Assembly: GCA_903907885.1 (NCBI GenBank)
Contig: CAIVPY010000356.1
Span: 1 to 16,746, forward strand
Direction of reading: 5' to 3'
Length of the DNA stretch: 16,746 nucleotides
Source: an uncultured Bacteroidota bacterium
GTDB lineage: Bacteria; Bacteroidota; Bacteroidia; UKL13-3
The position numbers and the translations under genes are program-made. How positions within the stretch are numbered: the stretch's first letter is position 1; each line of letters begins with the position of its first letter. A model generated the notes under the pieces. It was not told the DNA's origin. It searched no databases and was given only the letters and a program-made list of their open reading frames with translations. Below are positions 7,717-16,459 of this stretch, piece after piece.

Positions 7717-7724
7717 TAATTTTG
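7717..7724 (+). promoter_or_regulatory. -7 promoter box TAnnTTTG next to the start codon
   Basis: TAATTTTG matches the Bacteroidota -7 box TAnnTTTG exactly and ends only 6 bases before the ATG at 7731. I see no good -33 TTTG at the expected distance. If the box is used, the transcript would have almost no leader. Confidence 0.45.
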
Positions 7725-7730
7725 CACTAC

Positions 7731-8408
7731 ATGAAGCCCTTAATTAAAGCCATTATTTTGTGTTTGGCATTATTTACTTGTCAGGCAAGCTTGGCACAAA
7801 GCGAGGCTGACAGCCTGCTATACGATGATGATGAAAAAATAGCCAAACCTGAGCCTGATGACGATTACCGTTTAGGTGTGATTATGGGTTTTCAGGTGAA
7901 TACACTCATAGGTAGCGAAGCCGATAGGGCCCAGGCTTCTTTTGGATTAAATGGCGGCATGTATGTGAAGAGAAAACTGGGTAAACATACCGCTTTGCAG
8001 GCCGAATTAACAGGCTCTTTCAGGGGTAGTAATTTCAAGAACAATAATATTGATAGTCAGCAATACACCACCATTCGTTTGATGTATATTGATTTGCCTG
8101 TTATGTTTATGTATATGCCTAATAAAAACAGCAACAATGTGAGGCTACTACTTGGACCTTATTATTCAACCTTAATCAATTCGACCTTATATTTAAATAA
8201 TAATCCTTTGCCCGAGGGCAACAAACCTAAGGTGGCGGATTACGACTTTGGTATTGCGGCTGCCTATCAGTATCATACACCCTTTGTAGGATTTCAAATA
8301 AAGAGCAAAGTGGGACTAAACAACCTTAACAATGGGGTGTATGCCAACACAAATTCTAATGGAAAAACATTGAATACTTTTGTACTTGAATTTAACTTAA
8401 TATTTTAG
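7731..8408 (+). CDS. PorT-like outer-membrane beta-barrel protein
   Basis: The protein has 225 residues from the ATG at 7731. An in-frame TTG at 7722 is possible, but it lies inside the promoter box and would only add residues before the signal peptide. The signal peptide is MKPLIKAIILCLALFTCQASLAQ. A short acidic linker (YDDDEKIAKPEPDDDY) follows, then a barrel: YRLGVIMGFQVNTLIG, ASFGLNGGMYVKRKLG, LQAELTGSFRG, and the family pattern of an IDLPVMFMY strand followed by VRLLLGPYYSTL. It ends LEFNLIF, with the terminal Phe used by the barrel assembly machinery. This fits the outer-membrane beta-barrel family that includes PorT of the type IX secretion system. The family is broad, so function is not settled. 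The stop lies 4 bases before pyrF, which suggests co-transcription. Confidence 0.8.
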   Translation: MKPLIKAIILCLALFTCQASLAQSEADSLLYDDDEKIAKPEPDDDYRLGVIMGFQVNTLIGSEADRAQASFGLNGGMYVKRKLGKHTALQAELTGSFRGSNFKNNNIDSQQYTTIRLMYIDLPVMFMYMPNKNSNNVRLLLGPYYSTLINSTLYLNNNPLPEGNKPKVADYDFGIAAAYQYHTPFVGFQIKSKVGLNNLNNGVYANTNSNGKTLNTFVLEFNLIF

Positions 8409-8412
8409 CTGC

Positions 8413-9213
8413 ATGAATCGTGAGCAGTTAATAAGTGAAATTCGTCAAAAGAAAAGCTTCCTATGTGTTGGTTTAGACACAGATATAAATAAAATACCCA
8501 CCCATTTATTAGACTCAGAAGACCCTGTTTTTGAGTTTAACAAAGCCATTATTGATGCTACCAAAGATTATTGTGTAGCCTATAAAATCAATACAGCCTT
8601 TTTTGAAGCCAATGGAGCCAAAGGATGGATGAGCATGGAAAAAACCCTGCAATACATTCCTAAAAATATTTTCACCATAGCTGATGCCAAAAGAGGTGAT
8701 ATAGGCAATACCAGCCACATGTATGCCCGTGCTTTTTTTGAAACCCTTTCTTTTGATTCGATAACACTTGCACCTTATATGGGCAAAGATTCCATTGAAC
8801 CTTTTTTTCAATACAAAGACAAGTGGGGCATTGTATTAGCCCTTACTTCAAACGAAGGTAGCAAAGACTATGAGCAAGAAAAGATGGGTGATGATTTCTT
8901 ATACGAACGAGTGTTAAAAACCACCTCTGCATTTACAAATAGTGGCAATGCCATGTTTGTGGTAGGTGCTACCAAAGCAGAAGAGTTTTTGAGAATCAGA
9001 AAAATTGTACCTGATCATTTTTTATTGGTTCCTGGTGTGGGAGCCCAAGGAGGAAGCTTAGCGGATGTAGTAAAATATGGCATGAACCCTGATATTGGTT
9101 TATTGATAAATGCTTCTAGAAGTATTATTTACGCATCACCAAAGGAAGACTTTGCCGAAAAAGCTAAGCATGAGGCTATGAAAATGGCAAATGAAATGGC
9201 GGCTTACTTGTAA
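8413..9213 (+). CDS. pyrF: Orotidine 5'-phosphate decarboxylase, long form
   Basis: The enzyme decarboxylates OMP to UMP, the last step of de novo pyrimidine synthesis, in the cytoplasm. The 266 residues fit the longer PyrF subfamily rather than the roughly 230-residue enterobacterial form. Landmarks are FLCVGLDTD (16-24, with the Asp that contacts the ribose), YKINTAFFE, and the catalytic cluster DAKRGDIGN at 91-99 with Lys93 and Asp96. The LTSNEGSKD segment and the phosphate-binding LLVPGVGAQGG follow. The start lies 4 bases after the barrel gene, with no promoter between, so the two are probably one transcript although functionally unrelated. The stop codon directly abuts that of the convergent threonine aldolase gene, with no terminator between them. 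Confidence 0.97.
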   Translation: MNREQLISEIRQKKSFLCVGLDTDINKIPTHLLDSEDPVFEFNKAIIDATKDYCVAYKINTAFFEANGAKGWMSMEKTLQYIPKNIFTIADAKRGDIGNTSHMYARAFFETLSFDSITLAPYMGKDSIEPFFQYKDKWGIVLALTSNEGSKDYEQEKMGDDFLYERVLKTTSAFTNSGNAMFVVGATKAEEFLRIRKIVPDHFLLVPGVGAQGGSLADVVKYGMNPDIGLLINASRSIIYASPKEDFAEKAKHEAMKMANEMAAYL

Positions 9214-10242
9214 CTATACTTGCTTTAGTTCCATGGTTTCAATTACTTGAAGGATTGAATCAAAATCTTTTTGGGTAATGTCTAAGTGCATCACAAAACG
9301 TACTTTGTTTTTGCCAACATGCACAGCTTTGATATTATTCTGATGCAGTGCCAACAAGAAATTTTCTATTAAGTATTCGTCCTTCACTTTAAAAATTACA
9401 ATATTGGTTTCGGCACGCAGTATATGATCTATAAAAGTCTTCTTCGATAATACTTCGGCTATTTTGGCGGCCCTGTTATTGTCAATAGCAAGCCTTTCGA
9501 TGTTGTTTTGTAGGGCATATAAACCAGCAGCTGCCAAAAATCCAGCTTGCCTCATTCCACCACCAAACACTTTTCGTATGCGTTTGGCTTTGTAAATATG
9601 TTCTTTACTTCCCAAAAGAAGAGAGCCAACAGGAGCACCCAGTCCTTTTGATAGGCAAATGGATATGGTGTTGAAAATTGTTCCATACAAACGTGGATCT
9701 TGATTTTTGGCAACCAAGGCATTAAACAAACGAGCGCCATCAAGATGCAAAGCCAGGTTGTTGTCAGTACACACTTGTTTTATTTTTTTCAATTCATCTA
9801 AATCCCAGCAAGCGCCACCACCTTTATTCATGGTGTTTTCGATACATACAAGGCGGGTTCGAGGGAAATGAATATCTTCTTTATTAATATTCTCTTCCAC
9901 ATCATTGGCTGTAAACCTTCCATTATTGCCTGTAATCAAGCGCACTGAGCAGCCCGAGTTAAAGGCTATGCCACCTCCCTCATACAAATACACATGCGAT
10001 AAATCATGGCATATAATTTCTTCAGCTGCTTGAGTATGTAGCTTAATGGCAATTTGATTAGTCATAGTGCCGCTAGGGCAAAACAAGGCTGCCTCCATGC
10101 CAAACATATCGGCTGCATATTGCTGTAAGGTGTTTATTGATTCATCTTCGCCAAACACATCATCGCCCACTTTGGCTTGCATCATGGCATCAAGCATGGC
10201 AGGGCTTGGGCGTGTTAGCGTATCACTTCTTAGGTCTATCAT
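9214..10242 (-). CDS. ltaE: Low-specificity L-threonine aldolase (PLP enzyme)
   Basis: This 342-residue fold-type I PLP enzyme splits L-threonine or allo-threonine into glycine and acetaldehyde in the cytoplasm. Diagnostic segments are MIDLRSDTLTRPSPAML at the N-terminus, GDDVFGEDESINTLQ, CPSGTMTNQIA (56-66, cofactor phosphate loop), HLDGARLFNA (Asp168 contacts the pyridine nitrogen, Arg171 the substrate), SICLSKGLGAPVGS with the Schiff-base Lys199, and RKVFGGGMRQAG. Length and motif order match the family. The start codon overlaps the stop of the upstream TPR gene by one base (TGATG), so the two are translationally coupled and share the promoter at 10773-10802. Which beta-hydroxy amino acid it prefers cannot be read from the sequence. 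Confidence 0.95.
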   Translation of the reverse strand: MIDLRSDTLTRPSPAMLDAMMQAKVGDDVFGEDESINTLQQYAADMFGMEAALFCPSGTMTNQIAIKLHTQAAEEIICHDLSHVYLYEGGGIAFNSGCSVRLITGNNGRFTANDVEENINKEDIHFPRTRLVCIENTMNKGGGACWDLDELKKIKQVCTDNNLALHLDGARLFNALVAKNQDPRLYGTIFNTISICLSKGLGAPVGSLLLGSKEHIYKAKRIRKVFGGGMRQAGFLAAAGLYALQNNIERLAIDNNRAAKIAEVLSKKTFIDHILRAETNIVIFKVKDEYLIENFLLALHQNNIKAVHVGKNKVRFVMHLDITQKDFDSILQVIETMELKQV

Positions 10243-10766
10243 CAGTTTAGTTCGTCTAACAGTTCTTTGGCCTTGTTTTTAAAAGGCGCATTCACGTTTA
10301 TTATTTCGTTGAGTAATTTTTTACACTCTTTGTTTCGTTCGCTCTTCAGGTATGCCAATGCTAAGTACCATTTGGCGGTGTATATGTTGTTAAACTCTTT
10401 GTAGCTATCTACAGCGGTGTAAAGATGTATTTCGGCTAAGTTATCAAAGCCTGTTTGTATGTACGATATACCTAGATACAAATTGTAATTGCCATCATCG
10501 GCCTTTTCGGGCTCAAAGCGGTGGAAGGTTTCGATAGCTAAATTGTAATCTTTGGCATCATAATATTTCATGGCAATTACTTCAAAATGGCTGGTATCGC
10601 TATCTATCATGGTATTGGTCCAGAAATTTGAATAAGGTTTATAATATTTTTCAAACAAGTATGCGTTGTTGCCATTTTTTTGAATATCATAAAAACGGTA
10701 TGCCACATAGCCCAACCCGGCAATAAAAAGTAATAGCAAAATCAAATAGATTATTTTTCTAATCAT
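10242..10766 (-). CDS. Membrane-anchored TPR-like protein
   Basis: The protein has 174 residues from the ATG at 10766. A TTG three codons earlier lies inside the promoter box and is rejected. An N-terminal transmembrane segment (IIYLILLLLFIAGLGYVAYRF, about residues 5-25, after MIRK) anchors it in the inner membrane. The soluble part has helix pairs of tetratricopeptide type, such as MKYYDAKDYNLAIETFHRF, YNLYLGISYIQTGFDNLAEIHLYTAV and AKWYLALAYLKSERNKECKKLLNEII. TPR domains are protein-binding scaffolds, and no partner is evident. It is the first gene of a two-gene unit with threonine aldolase, to which it is coupled by a one-base overlap. No enzymatic function is proposed. Confidence 0.85.
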   Translation of the reverse strand: MIRKIIYLILLLLFIAGLGYVAYRFYDIQKNGNNAYLFEKYYKPYSNFWTNTMIDSDTSHFEVIAMKYYDAKDYNLAIETFHRFEPEKADDGNYNLYLGISYIQTGFDNLAEIHLYTAVDSYKEFNNIYTAKWYLALAYLKSERNKECKKLLNEIINVNAPFKNKAKELLDELN

Positions 10767-10772
10767 GATGCA

Positions 10773-10802
10773 CAAATGTAAAAGTTCTAGGCTTTTTTCA
10801 AA
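10773..10802 (-). promoter_or_regulatory. Consensus Bacteroidota promoter for the TPR-ltaE unit
   Basis: On the minus strand TTTG (10802-10799) is followed by an 18-base spacer and TACATTTG (10780-10773). Both boxes fit the Bacteroidota primary-sigma consensus TTTG...TAnnTTTG. The -7 box ends 6 bases before the ATG at 10766, so the transcript should start at or just before the start codon. Confidence 0.75.
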
Positions 10803-10870
10803 TAAAATAATTTACACCTCTTTGCACTTATATTGCCATTGCTAGCAACACAGATTAAATCTCTAAGAAA

Positions 10871-10910
10871 ATGGTTTTTATAGCGTTATAAAATTCGCTT
10901 GTAAAACCAT
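10871..10910. repeat. Imperfect inverted repeat in a divergent intergenic region
   Basis: ATGGTTTT (10871-10878) pairs with AAAACCAT (10903-10910) and AGCG (10882-10885) with CGCT (10896-10899). The two stems are separated by a three-base internal loop, and the terminal loop is 10 bases. There is no T run. The 297-base gap between the TPR gene and purK otherwise holds only the two promoter sites. Confidence 0.4.
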
Positions 10911-11045
10911 CAACATTTTCAGGGAGTTTGAAAGTGTTTTGTTATTGGGGAGGTGTTTATCAATACAAATCGAATGAGGTCAATCATAAATTTTATAAGA
11001 TAACTTGCCTACTACAAATGCCATCCCAAATGCTACAAATAAAAC

Positions 11046-11053
11046 TATATTTG
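11046..11053 (+). promoter_or_regulatory. -7 promoter box upstream of purK
   Basis: TATATTTG matches TAnnTTTG exactly and ends 10 bases before the purK start. No TTTG or TTG lies at the expected -33 position, so the site is plausible but incomplete. Confidence 0.4.
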
Positions 11054-11063
11054 CCCAGAATAT

Positions 11064-12224
11064 ATGAATCCACTTAACACTCGCATTGGCATTTTAGGAG
11101 GTGGTCAGCTTGGCCGCATGATGATTGAAGAAAGCCTCCGGTTAAACCTTAGCATTCATGTTTTAGAAAACGACATTAACTGCCCTTGTGCGGGCATTTG
11201 TGATAGTTTAATTTTGGGTAGCTTGCAAGACGAAGTCGCCATAAGAAAACTGGCCGAGATAACTGATGTGATTACTTACGAAATTGAGCATGTGAACACA
11301 GCTGCATTGTTAAGGCTCGAAGCAGAAGGCAAAACCATTATTCCATCACCCAAAATATTACAAATTATACAAGACAAGGGCTTGCAAAAACAGTTTTATC
11401 TCAATAACAATATACCTAGTAGTGTATTTGTGTTGGTAAATAACAAAAATGAATGGGAGGGGGCTTTAGCTCAAATTAATAGTCATAAATTTGCAGCCAA
11501 AACCCGCACAGATGGATACGATGGCAAAGGGGTTATGTTACTTAACAAAGCAGATATTTTAGACAACCTTAACGCCATTCCCTTTGATGTACCTTGTGTG
11601 CTCGAAGAGTTTATCCCTTGCCAAAAAGAGCTTTCTGTGATAGTGGCCAGAGATAGACAAGGCAATACCATTTGCTATCCATCAGTCGAAATGGAGTTTG
11701 ACCCTATAGCCAACCTTGTTACCTTTCTTTTATGCCCTGCCCAAATTGATAAAACCATAGAAGCAAAAGCCGAAGAAATTGCCATTCGTGCTGTAAAAGC
11801 ATTGGATGGTATTGGAATTTTTGCAGTTGAAATGTTTTTGACCCCTGACAATGATATTTTGGTAAACGAAATAGCTCCTAGGGTTCATAACAGTGGACAC
11901 CATAGCATTGAGGCTTGCTATACTTCTCAATTTGAACAATTAATTAGAATACTTGCTAACATTCCATTAGGGAGCACTAAAACGATACAGCCTGCTGTGA
12001 TGATAAACCTCTTAGGAGCTGATGATTTTTCTGGAACCTACGAAATAGATGGCCTAGAGGAAATATCGGCCATGGAAGCCGTGTATGTACATCTTTATGG
12101 GAAGAGTGAAAATAAGCCCAAACGCAAAATGGGACATATTACTATATTGGCAGAAACAGCAGAAGAAGCCCATAAAAAAGCACAAAAAGTAAACGCTCTT
12201 GTTCGTTTTAAACCGAACAAATAA
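11064..12224 (+). CDS. purK: 5-(carboxyamino)imidazole ribonucleotide synthase (ATP-grasp)
   Basis: The enzyme makes N5-CAIR from AIR, bicarbonate and ATP in de novo purine synthesis. Its product goes to the mutase PurE. The 386 residues match the family. The N-terminal pre-ATP-grasp domain opens with IGILGGGQLGRMM (8-20). Then come DVITYEIEHVN, the ATP-grasp core with KTRTDGYDGKG, VLEEFIPCQKELSVIVAR and FAVEMFL, and the Mg/substrate motif NEIAPRVHNSGHHSIEACYTSQFEQLIR. The C-terminal small domain includes INLLGA and VHLYGKSENKPKRKMGHIT. purE is often adjacent but is not in this window. The M1 peptidase gene follows after 43 bases and could be read through, though the two functions are unrelated. 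Confidence 0.97.
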   Translation: MNPLNTRIGILGGGQLGRMMIEESLRLNLSIHVLENDINCPCAGICDSLILGSLQDEVAIRKLAEITDVITYEIEHVNTAALLRLEAEGKTIIPSPKILQIIQDKGLQKQFYLNNNIPSSVFVLVNNKNEWEGALAQINSHKFAAKTRTDGYDGKGVMLLNKADILDNLNAIPFDVPCVLEEFIPCQKELSVIVARDRQGNTICYPSVEMEFDPIANLVTFLLCPAQIDKTIEAKAEEIAIRAVKALDGIGIFAVEMFLTPDNDILVNEIAPRVHNSGHHSIEACYTSQFEQLIRILANIPLGSTKTIQPAVMINLLGADDFSGTYEIDGLEEISAMEAVYVHLYGKSENKPKRKMGHITILAETAEEAHKKAQKVNALVRFKPNK

Positions 12225-12267
12225 TTGATTCCATTTTTGGATAGAAATTTTATTTATTGCCCTCTAT

Positions 12268-15200
12268 ATGAAAAAAACATTTACACTAACATTCGTTTTT
12301 ATTTGTTTAAATACCGTTTTTGCTCAACATAAAACACTCGAACAAAGCAAGTGGCAACAAACGGTTAACTATACCATTCAAGTAAGTTTAAATGATATTG
12401 AAAACACCTTAACAGGCAATATCAATATGCAATATATAAACAACTCACCTGACACCCTAAAAGAAATATTTATCCATCTTTGGCCAAATGCTTATAAAAA
12501 CAACCAAACAGCCTATGCCAAACAAGATTTGGAGAATGGGAAAACCGATTTTTACTTTGCCAAATCCGAAGAAAGAGGCTTTATTGATAGTTTAGCATTT
12601 ACAATTGATAATAAATTATGTACCTGGCAATTAACTATGGATATTGACATTGCTAAAATCACATTAAATCAAGTAGTTTTACCTAGACAAACAATAGAAA
12701 TAGCAACTCCATTTTTTGTTAAAATTCCTAAAGTGTTCAGCCGCATGGGGCACGAAGACCAAATGTATTGCATATCGCAATGGTATCCCAAACCAGCAGT
12801 ATATGATGTTAATGGTTGGAATCCTATGCCATACTTAAATCAAGGCGAATTTTATAGCGAATTTGGAGGCTTTGATGTAAGCATTACCTTACCCAAAGAC
12901 TACGTGTTAGCAGCCACAGGTGATTTACAAAACAAAGAAGAAAAGGATTGGTTGATATCCAAATCAACCAAAGACAGCTTAGCAAAAGAACCAGCTAACC
13001 CATCCGCAAGCAAAACAAAAACCTTGCACTATATTCAAAACAATGTGCATGATTTTGCTTGGTTTTGCAGCAAAAAATTTCAAGTATTTCACGATGTTGT
13101 AAACCTATCCGAAACCAAAAAAGTTGACACCTGGCTATTTGCTACAAAAGCAACTAAAGAAGGTATTGAATATACCAACGAGGCCGTTCAGTTTTACTCA
13201 AATAAAGTAGGTGAATATCCTTACAATTTAGCACAAGTTGTAATTACACCGCTAAAAGCAGGAGGTGGAATGGAATATCCCACCATTACCAATTGCGAAA
13301 GTATTGATAGAACTACCATTATTCACGAAGTGGGACACAATTGGTTTTATGGCATCTCGGAAGTAACGAACGTGAGTACCCATGGATGGATGAAAGCATA
13401 AACACCTATTACGAAAACCGCTGCGGTGATGAAAGAAAACAAACTACAGAGCAAGCTAAGGATTCACAAAAAATATATAGACTATTTGGGTTTAACGAAA
13501 AAGGTTTTGGCATGTCGAAACTCTTATATGCCTACAGTGCCCGCAAACACTCAGATCAAGATGGCAACCTTCGTTCAGAAGCCTATACCAATACAAATTA
13601 TGGAACCATCATTTATGCAAAGAACCCTTTATCATTCCAATATCTTCAATATTATTTAGGAACTTCATTGTTTGATGATATGATACACAGCTATTTTGAT
13701 AATTGGAAGTTTAAACACCCTCTACCAAATGATCTAAAAAACCATGCTGAACGATTCACAGGCAAAAAACTATCTTGGTTTTTTGATGATGTAATGAACA
13801 GCGATCATAAAATGGACTACAAAATGCTAAGACTAAAACACAAAACAGTTGAGGGGAACGCAAGCGTTAAAATTAAAATAAAAAATAAGGGTACGCTAAA
13901 CACCCCATTCGAAATTCAAGCTATCTCCGAAAAAGGGATGGTTATATTTCGTAATTCTGTAAGAGGTTTTAGTGGTACTCAAACAATAGAAATGCCAGCT
14001 CAAAACAATGCCGCAAAATGGTACATTGATGGTGAAGAAACGAGCCTTGATTTATATCGACAAAATAACACCATACGAAACAAAGGACTATTTAAAACTT
14101 GTAACCTTGATGTCAGGTTTCTGCCCTCTTTAGAAAAGAGCAATCATAATCAAGTATTTGTATTACCTGCTTATGGTTACAATGTATATAACAAAAGCAT
14201 GTTGGGCCTATACATTGCTAACGACATTTTTCCTGCACAAAAAACAGAGTTTGATTTTGTGCCTATGTATAGTTTCGCTACCAACGATATAAACGGCTAT
14301 TTTAAATTAGCAAGAAACCTATACCCTTCAGAAAATAAATGTGTCAACAAAATAAAAGTAGGTATAAGTGCCGCTCGTTTTGCTTCATTAGGATTGATAA
14401 AAGATGGGTTTAGAGATTCTTTAGGCATTAACCATGATTTAACAACATCAACCACCTACGAAAAATTCACTCCATATATTGAAATACATTTTAAACAAAA
14501 TACGGAAAGAAGCTTGTTTAGCAATGTGCTAAGCATTCGCCATGTGAGCATTTTAGAAAACAAACAAAGTACTAGTTTCTTTAGTACTTGGAACAACCAA
14601 GCATTTTCTGCATTGGATGTTAAACACCAATTCAAACATGATTTAAAAACTTATCCAAGTGCTATAAATGTAGATTTTCAATCGGGTACTTTCGACTACA
14701 AATACAATCGTTTGAGTGCTGAATTCACACAAGGTTTGCTATACAAAGACGGTAAGAAAACGGCACAAATAAGACTATTTGCAGGTACCTTCTTCAATAC
14801 AGGTAGTGGAACATTATACAACGAAAAGCAACTTGATAAAAGCAATTTCCAAGGAGGTGGAACGACAGGTAGAAATGACTATTTATATGATGAATCATTA
14901 ATAGGAAGAGCGGAAAATGACCCTAAATATAATATTTATAGCCGTCAGATTATAAACCGCGATGCGGGTTTTAGAAATTTTGTAAGCATTGGAAGCAGTA
15001 AAACTTGGCTAACATCTGCTAATATTACCATTCCTTTTCCAATTAAATTACCTATTGGTGTATATGGAGATATGGTGTATTTTGAAATTCCATCAGGCTA
15101 TACGGCTACGTCAATCTCAGGAAGTAGCGTAACAACTTATGTTTATTACCCATCAAAAACTCAATTAAGTTACAGCGGTGGTATTTACCTCAGTGTAGCT

Positions 15201-15359
15201 AAAGGAATTTTCGAGATTTACTTACCTCTTTTTGCTTCAACAGATGTTCAAAATGCATGGGATATTCAAGGCTTATACCACCCTTTTGAAAGGGCAAGTT
15301 TCATATTTAATCTAGCCAAATTTAATCCCGTTAATTTGGCTAGAAATTTTAATTATTAA
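12268..15359 (+). pseudogene. M1-family metallopeptidase with C-terminal outer-membrane barrel, broken by a one-base frameshift
   Basis: Two overlapping frames encode one protein. The first (12268-13401) has a signal peptide (MKKTFTLTFVFICLNTVFAQ), an M1 beta-domain, the substrate motif GGGMEYPT from 332, and HEVGHNWFYGI from 353, then runs into 15 unrelated residues and a stop. The second frame resumes at 13356 with LGSNEREYPWMDESINTYYE. Adding one base near 13355 joins them and restores HExxH-x18-E, giving about 1030 residues. The second part ends the catalytic region and continues into roughly 430 residues of alternating aromatic strands, with NQVFVLPAYGYNVYNKSMLGLY, then the ARNFNY end. 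This is likely a membrane barrel that displays the peptidase at the surface, a layout I recall from other Bacteroidota. As read, neither half has a full zinc site. The rest of the frame is undamaged, so the lesion is either very recent or a sequence error. Confidence 0.88.
15311..15350 (+). terminator. Hairpin at the end of the M1-barrel gene, possible terminator
   Basis: TCTAGCCAAATT (15311-15322) and AATTTGGCTAGA (15333-15344) are perfect 12-base inverted copies around a 10-base loop, followed by AATTTT. The hairpin lies inside the last codons (NLAKFNPVNLARNF) and ends 15 bases before the end of the stop codon. Its stem is AT-rich and the T run is short, so it may end transcription only weakly. 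Confidence 0.45.
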
Positions 15360-15468
15360 TGTTTTTTATAACTATTTAGTTATCATATAAAAAGCCGAAT
15401 TGAATAGTATTATACAAGTTACCAAAAAACATTAATCAACTGTATTATAAAAACTTACATAAAAGATA

Positions 15469-15500
15469 TTGTTTTTTTTCGTTTATAGCCTATCTTTTTG
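15469..15500 (+). promoter_or_regulatory. Possible rpoD promoter
   Basis: TTG (15469-15471) and TATCTTTTTG (15491-15500) are separated by 19 bases. The second box is TAnnTTTG with two extra T. A second near-match, GAAATTTG, is at 15502-15509. This would leave a leader of roughly 50 bases before the start at 15559. Confidence 0.4.
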
Positions 15501-15558
15501 CGAAATTTGCAACCCTAATTAATTCATTTTCTTTAATAAATTGGAAATAAAAGTATAG

Positions 15559-16422
15559 ATGAGACAACTTAAAATAAGCAAACAGTTCACCAATCGTGAG
15601 AGCAAGTCGTTAGATAAATATCTAAATGAGATAAGCAAAGTGCCTATGATTGATGCACAAGAGGAGGTGGAACTTGCTCGTAGAATCAGAGAAGGAGATC
15701 AAGTTGCATTGGAGCGTTTGGTAAATGCAAATTTACGTTTTGTTGTTTCTGTTTCAAAACAATACCAAAATCAAGGTTTAACCTTGGGTGATTTAATAAA
15801 TGAAGGCAATTTAGGTTTGATTAAAGCAGCTAAGCGATTTGATGAAACCAGAGGTTTTAAATTTATTTCATATGCAGTTTGGTGGATTAGACAATCAATC
15901 TTGCAAGCTTTGGCTGATCAAAGTCGTATTGTGCGTTTGCCTTTAAACAAAGTTGGTTCAATAGGTAGAATTGGTAACACAGCTGCCAAACTTGAACAAG
16001 AATTAGAACGCGAACCAACAGTTGACGAAATTGCAGAGGCCATGGATATTCCAGTACTAGAAGTGGAAAATGCAATGAGAAGCACAGGAAGACACTTGAG
16101 TATTGATGCTCCATTAACCGAAGGTGAAGATAATACACTTTTGGGCGTATTAGATAGTAACGATGAGCCAAGACCAGATGTTCAATTGATTAACGAATCT
16201 TTGCAAAAAGAAATCAACCGTGTTATTTCAACACTAAGCGAAAAAGAAAAAGATGTATTGAAATTTTATTATGGCTTAGATGGAGGACCAGCACATACGC
16301 TTGAAGACATTAGTGAAAAGATAGGGTTAACAAGAGAAAGAGTTCGTCAGATTAAAGAAAAAGCACTTCGTAGATTACGAAAATCAAGCAAGAGCAAAAT
16401 ATTAAAAGCCTATTTAGGCTAA
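15559..16422 (+). CDS. rpoD: Primary sigma factor (group 1 sigma-70, short Bacteroidota type)
   Basis: This 287-residue factor directs RNA polymerase to housekeeping promoters. Region 1.2 is YLNEISKVPMIDAQEEVELARRIREGD (21-47). Region 2 runs from about 50 to 125, with NLRFVVSVSKQYQNQGLTLGDLINEGNLGL (core binding) and GFKFISYAVWWIRQSI (-10 recognition and melting). Region 3 follows with RIVRLPLNKV and EREPTVDEIAEAM. Region 4 closes with LSEKEKDVLKFYYGLDG and the helix-turn-helix TLEDISEKIGLTRERVRQIKEKALRRLR (247-274), which contacts the -33 box. Region 1.1 is absent, as usual in this phylum, whose primary sigma reads TTTG/TAnnTTTG. The protein is complete. It stands alone, ended by the hairpin at 16429-16459. 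Confidence 0.97.
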   Translation: MRQLKISKQFTNRESKSLDKYLNEISKVPMIDAQEEVELARRIREGDQVALERLVNANLRFVVSVSKQYQNQGLTLGDLINEGNLGLIKAAKRFDETRGFKFISYAVWWIRQSILQALADQSRIVRLPLNKVGSIGRIGNTAAKLEQELEREPTVDEIAEAMDIPVLEVENAMRSTGRHLSIDAPLTEGEDNTLLGVLDSNDEPRPDVQLINESLQKEINRVISTLSEKEKDVLKFYYGLDGGPAHTLEDISEKIGLTRERVRQIKEKALRRLRKSSKSKILKAYLG

Positions 16423-16428
16423 AATAAT

Positions 16429-16459
16429 AAAAGCCGTTTCAATTGAAATGGCTTTTTTT
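16429..16459 (+). terminator. Rho-independent terminator of rpoD
   Basis: AAAAGCCGTTTC (16429-16440) pairs with GAAATGGCTTTT (16445-16456) with a single G/T wobble and an AATT loop. The T run extends to 16459. It begins 6 bases after the rpoD stop codon. Confidence 0.9.

Noticed and set aside
7722..7731. TTG start at 7722 for the PorT-like protein
   Set aside because: The TTG is part of a TAnnTTTG promoter box, and the ATG at 7731 gives a proper signal peptide.
13341..13401. Programmed ribosomal frameshift in the M1-barrel gene
   Set aside because: No slippery heptamer or A/T run precedes the junction (GGCATCTCGG), and no strong downstream structure is apparent. A simple deletion explains it better.
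13341..15359. A separate gene starting at ATG 13341
   Set aside because: Its first residues lie in the wrong frame of the upstream peptidase, it has no signal peptide, and it only makes sense as the continuation of the same protein.
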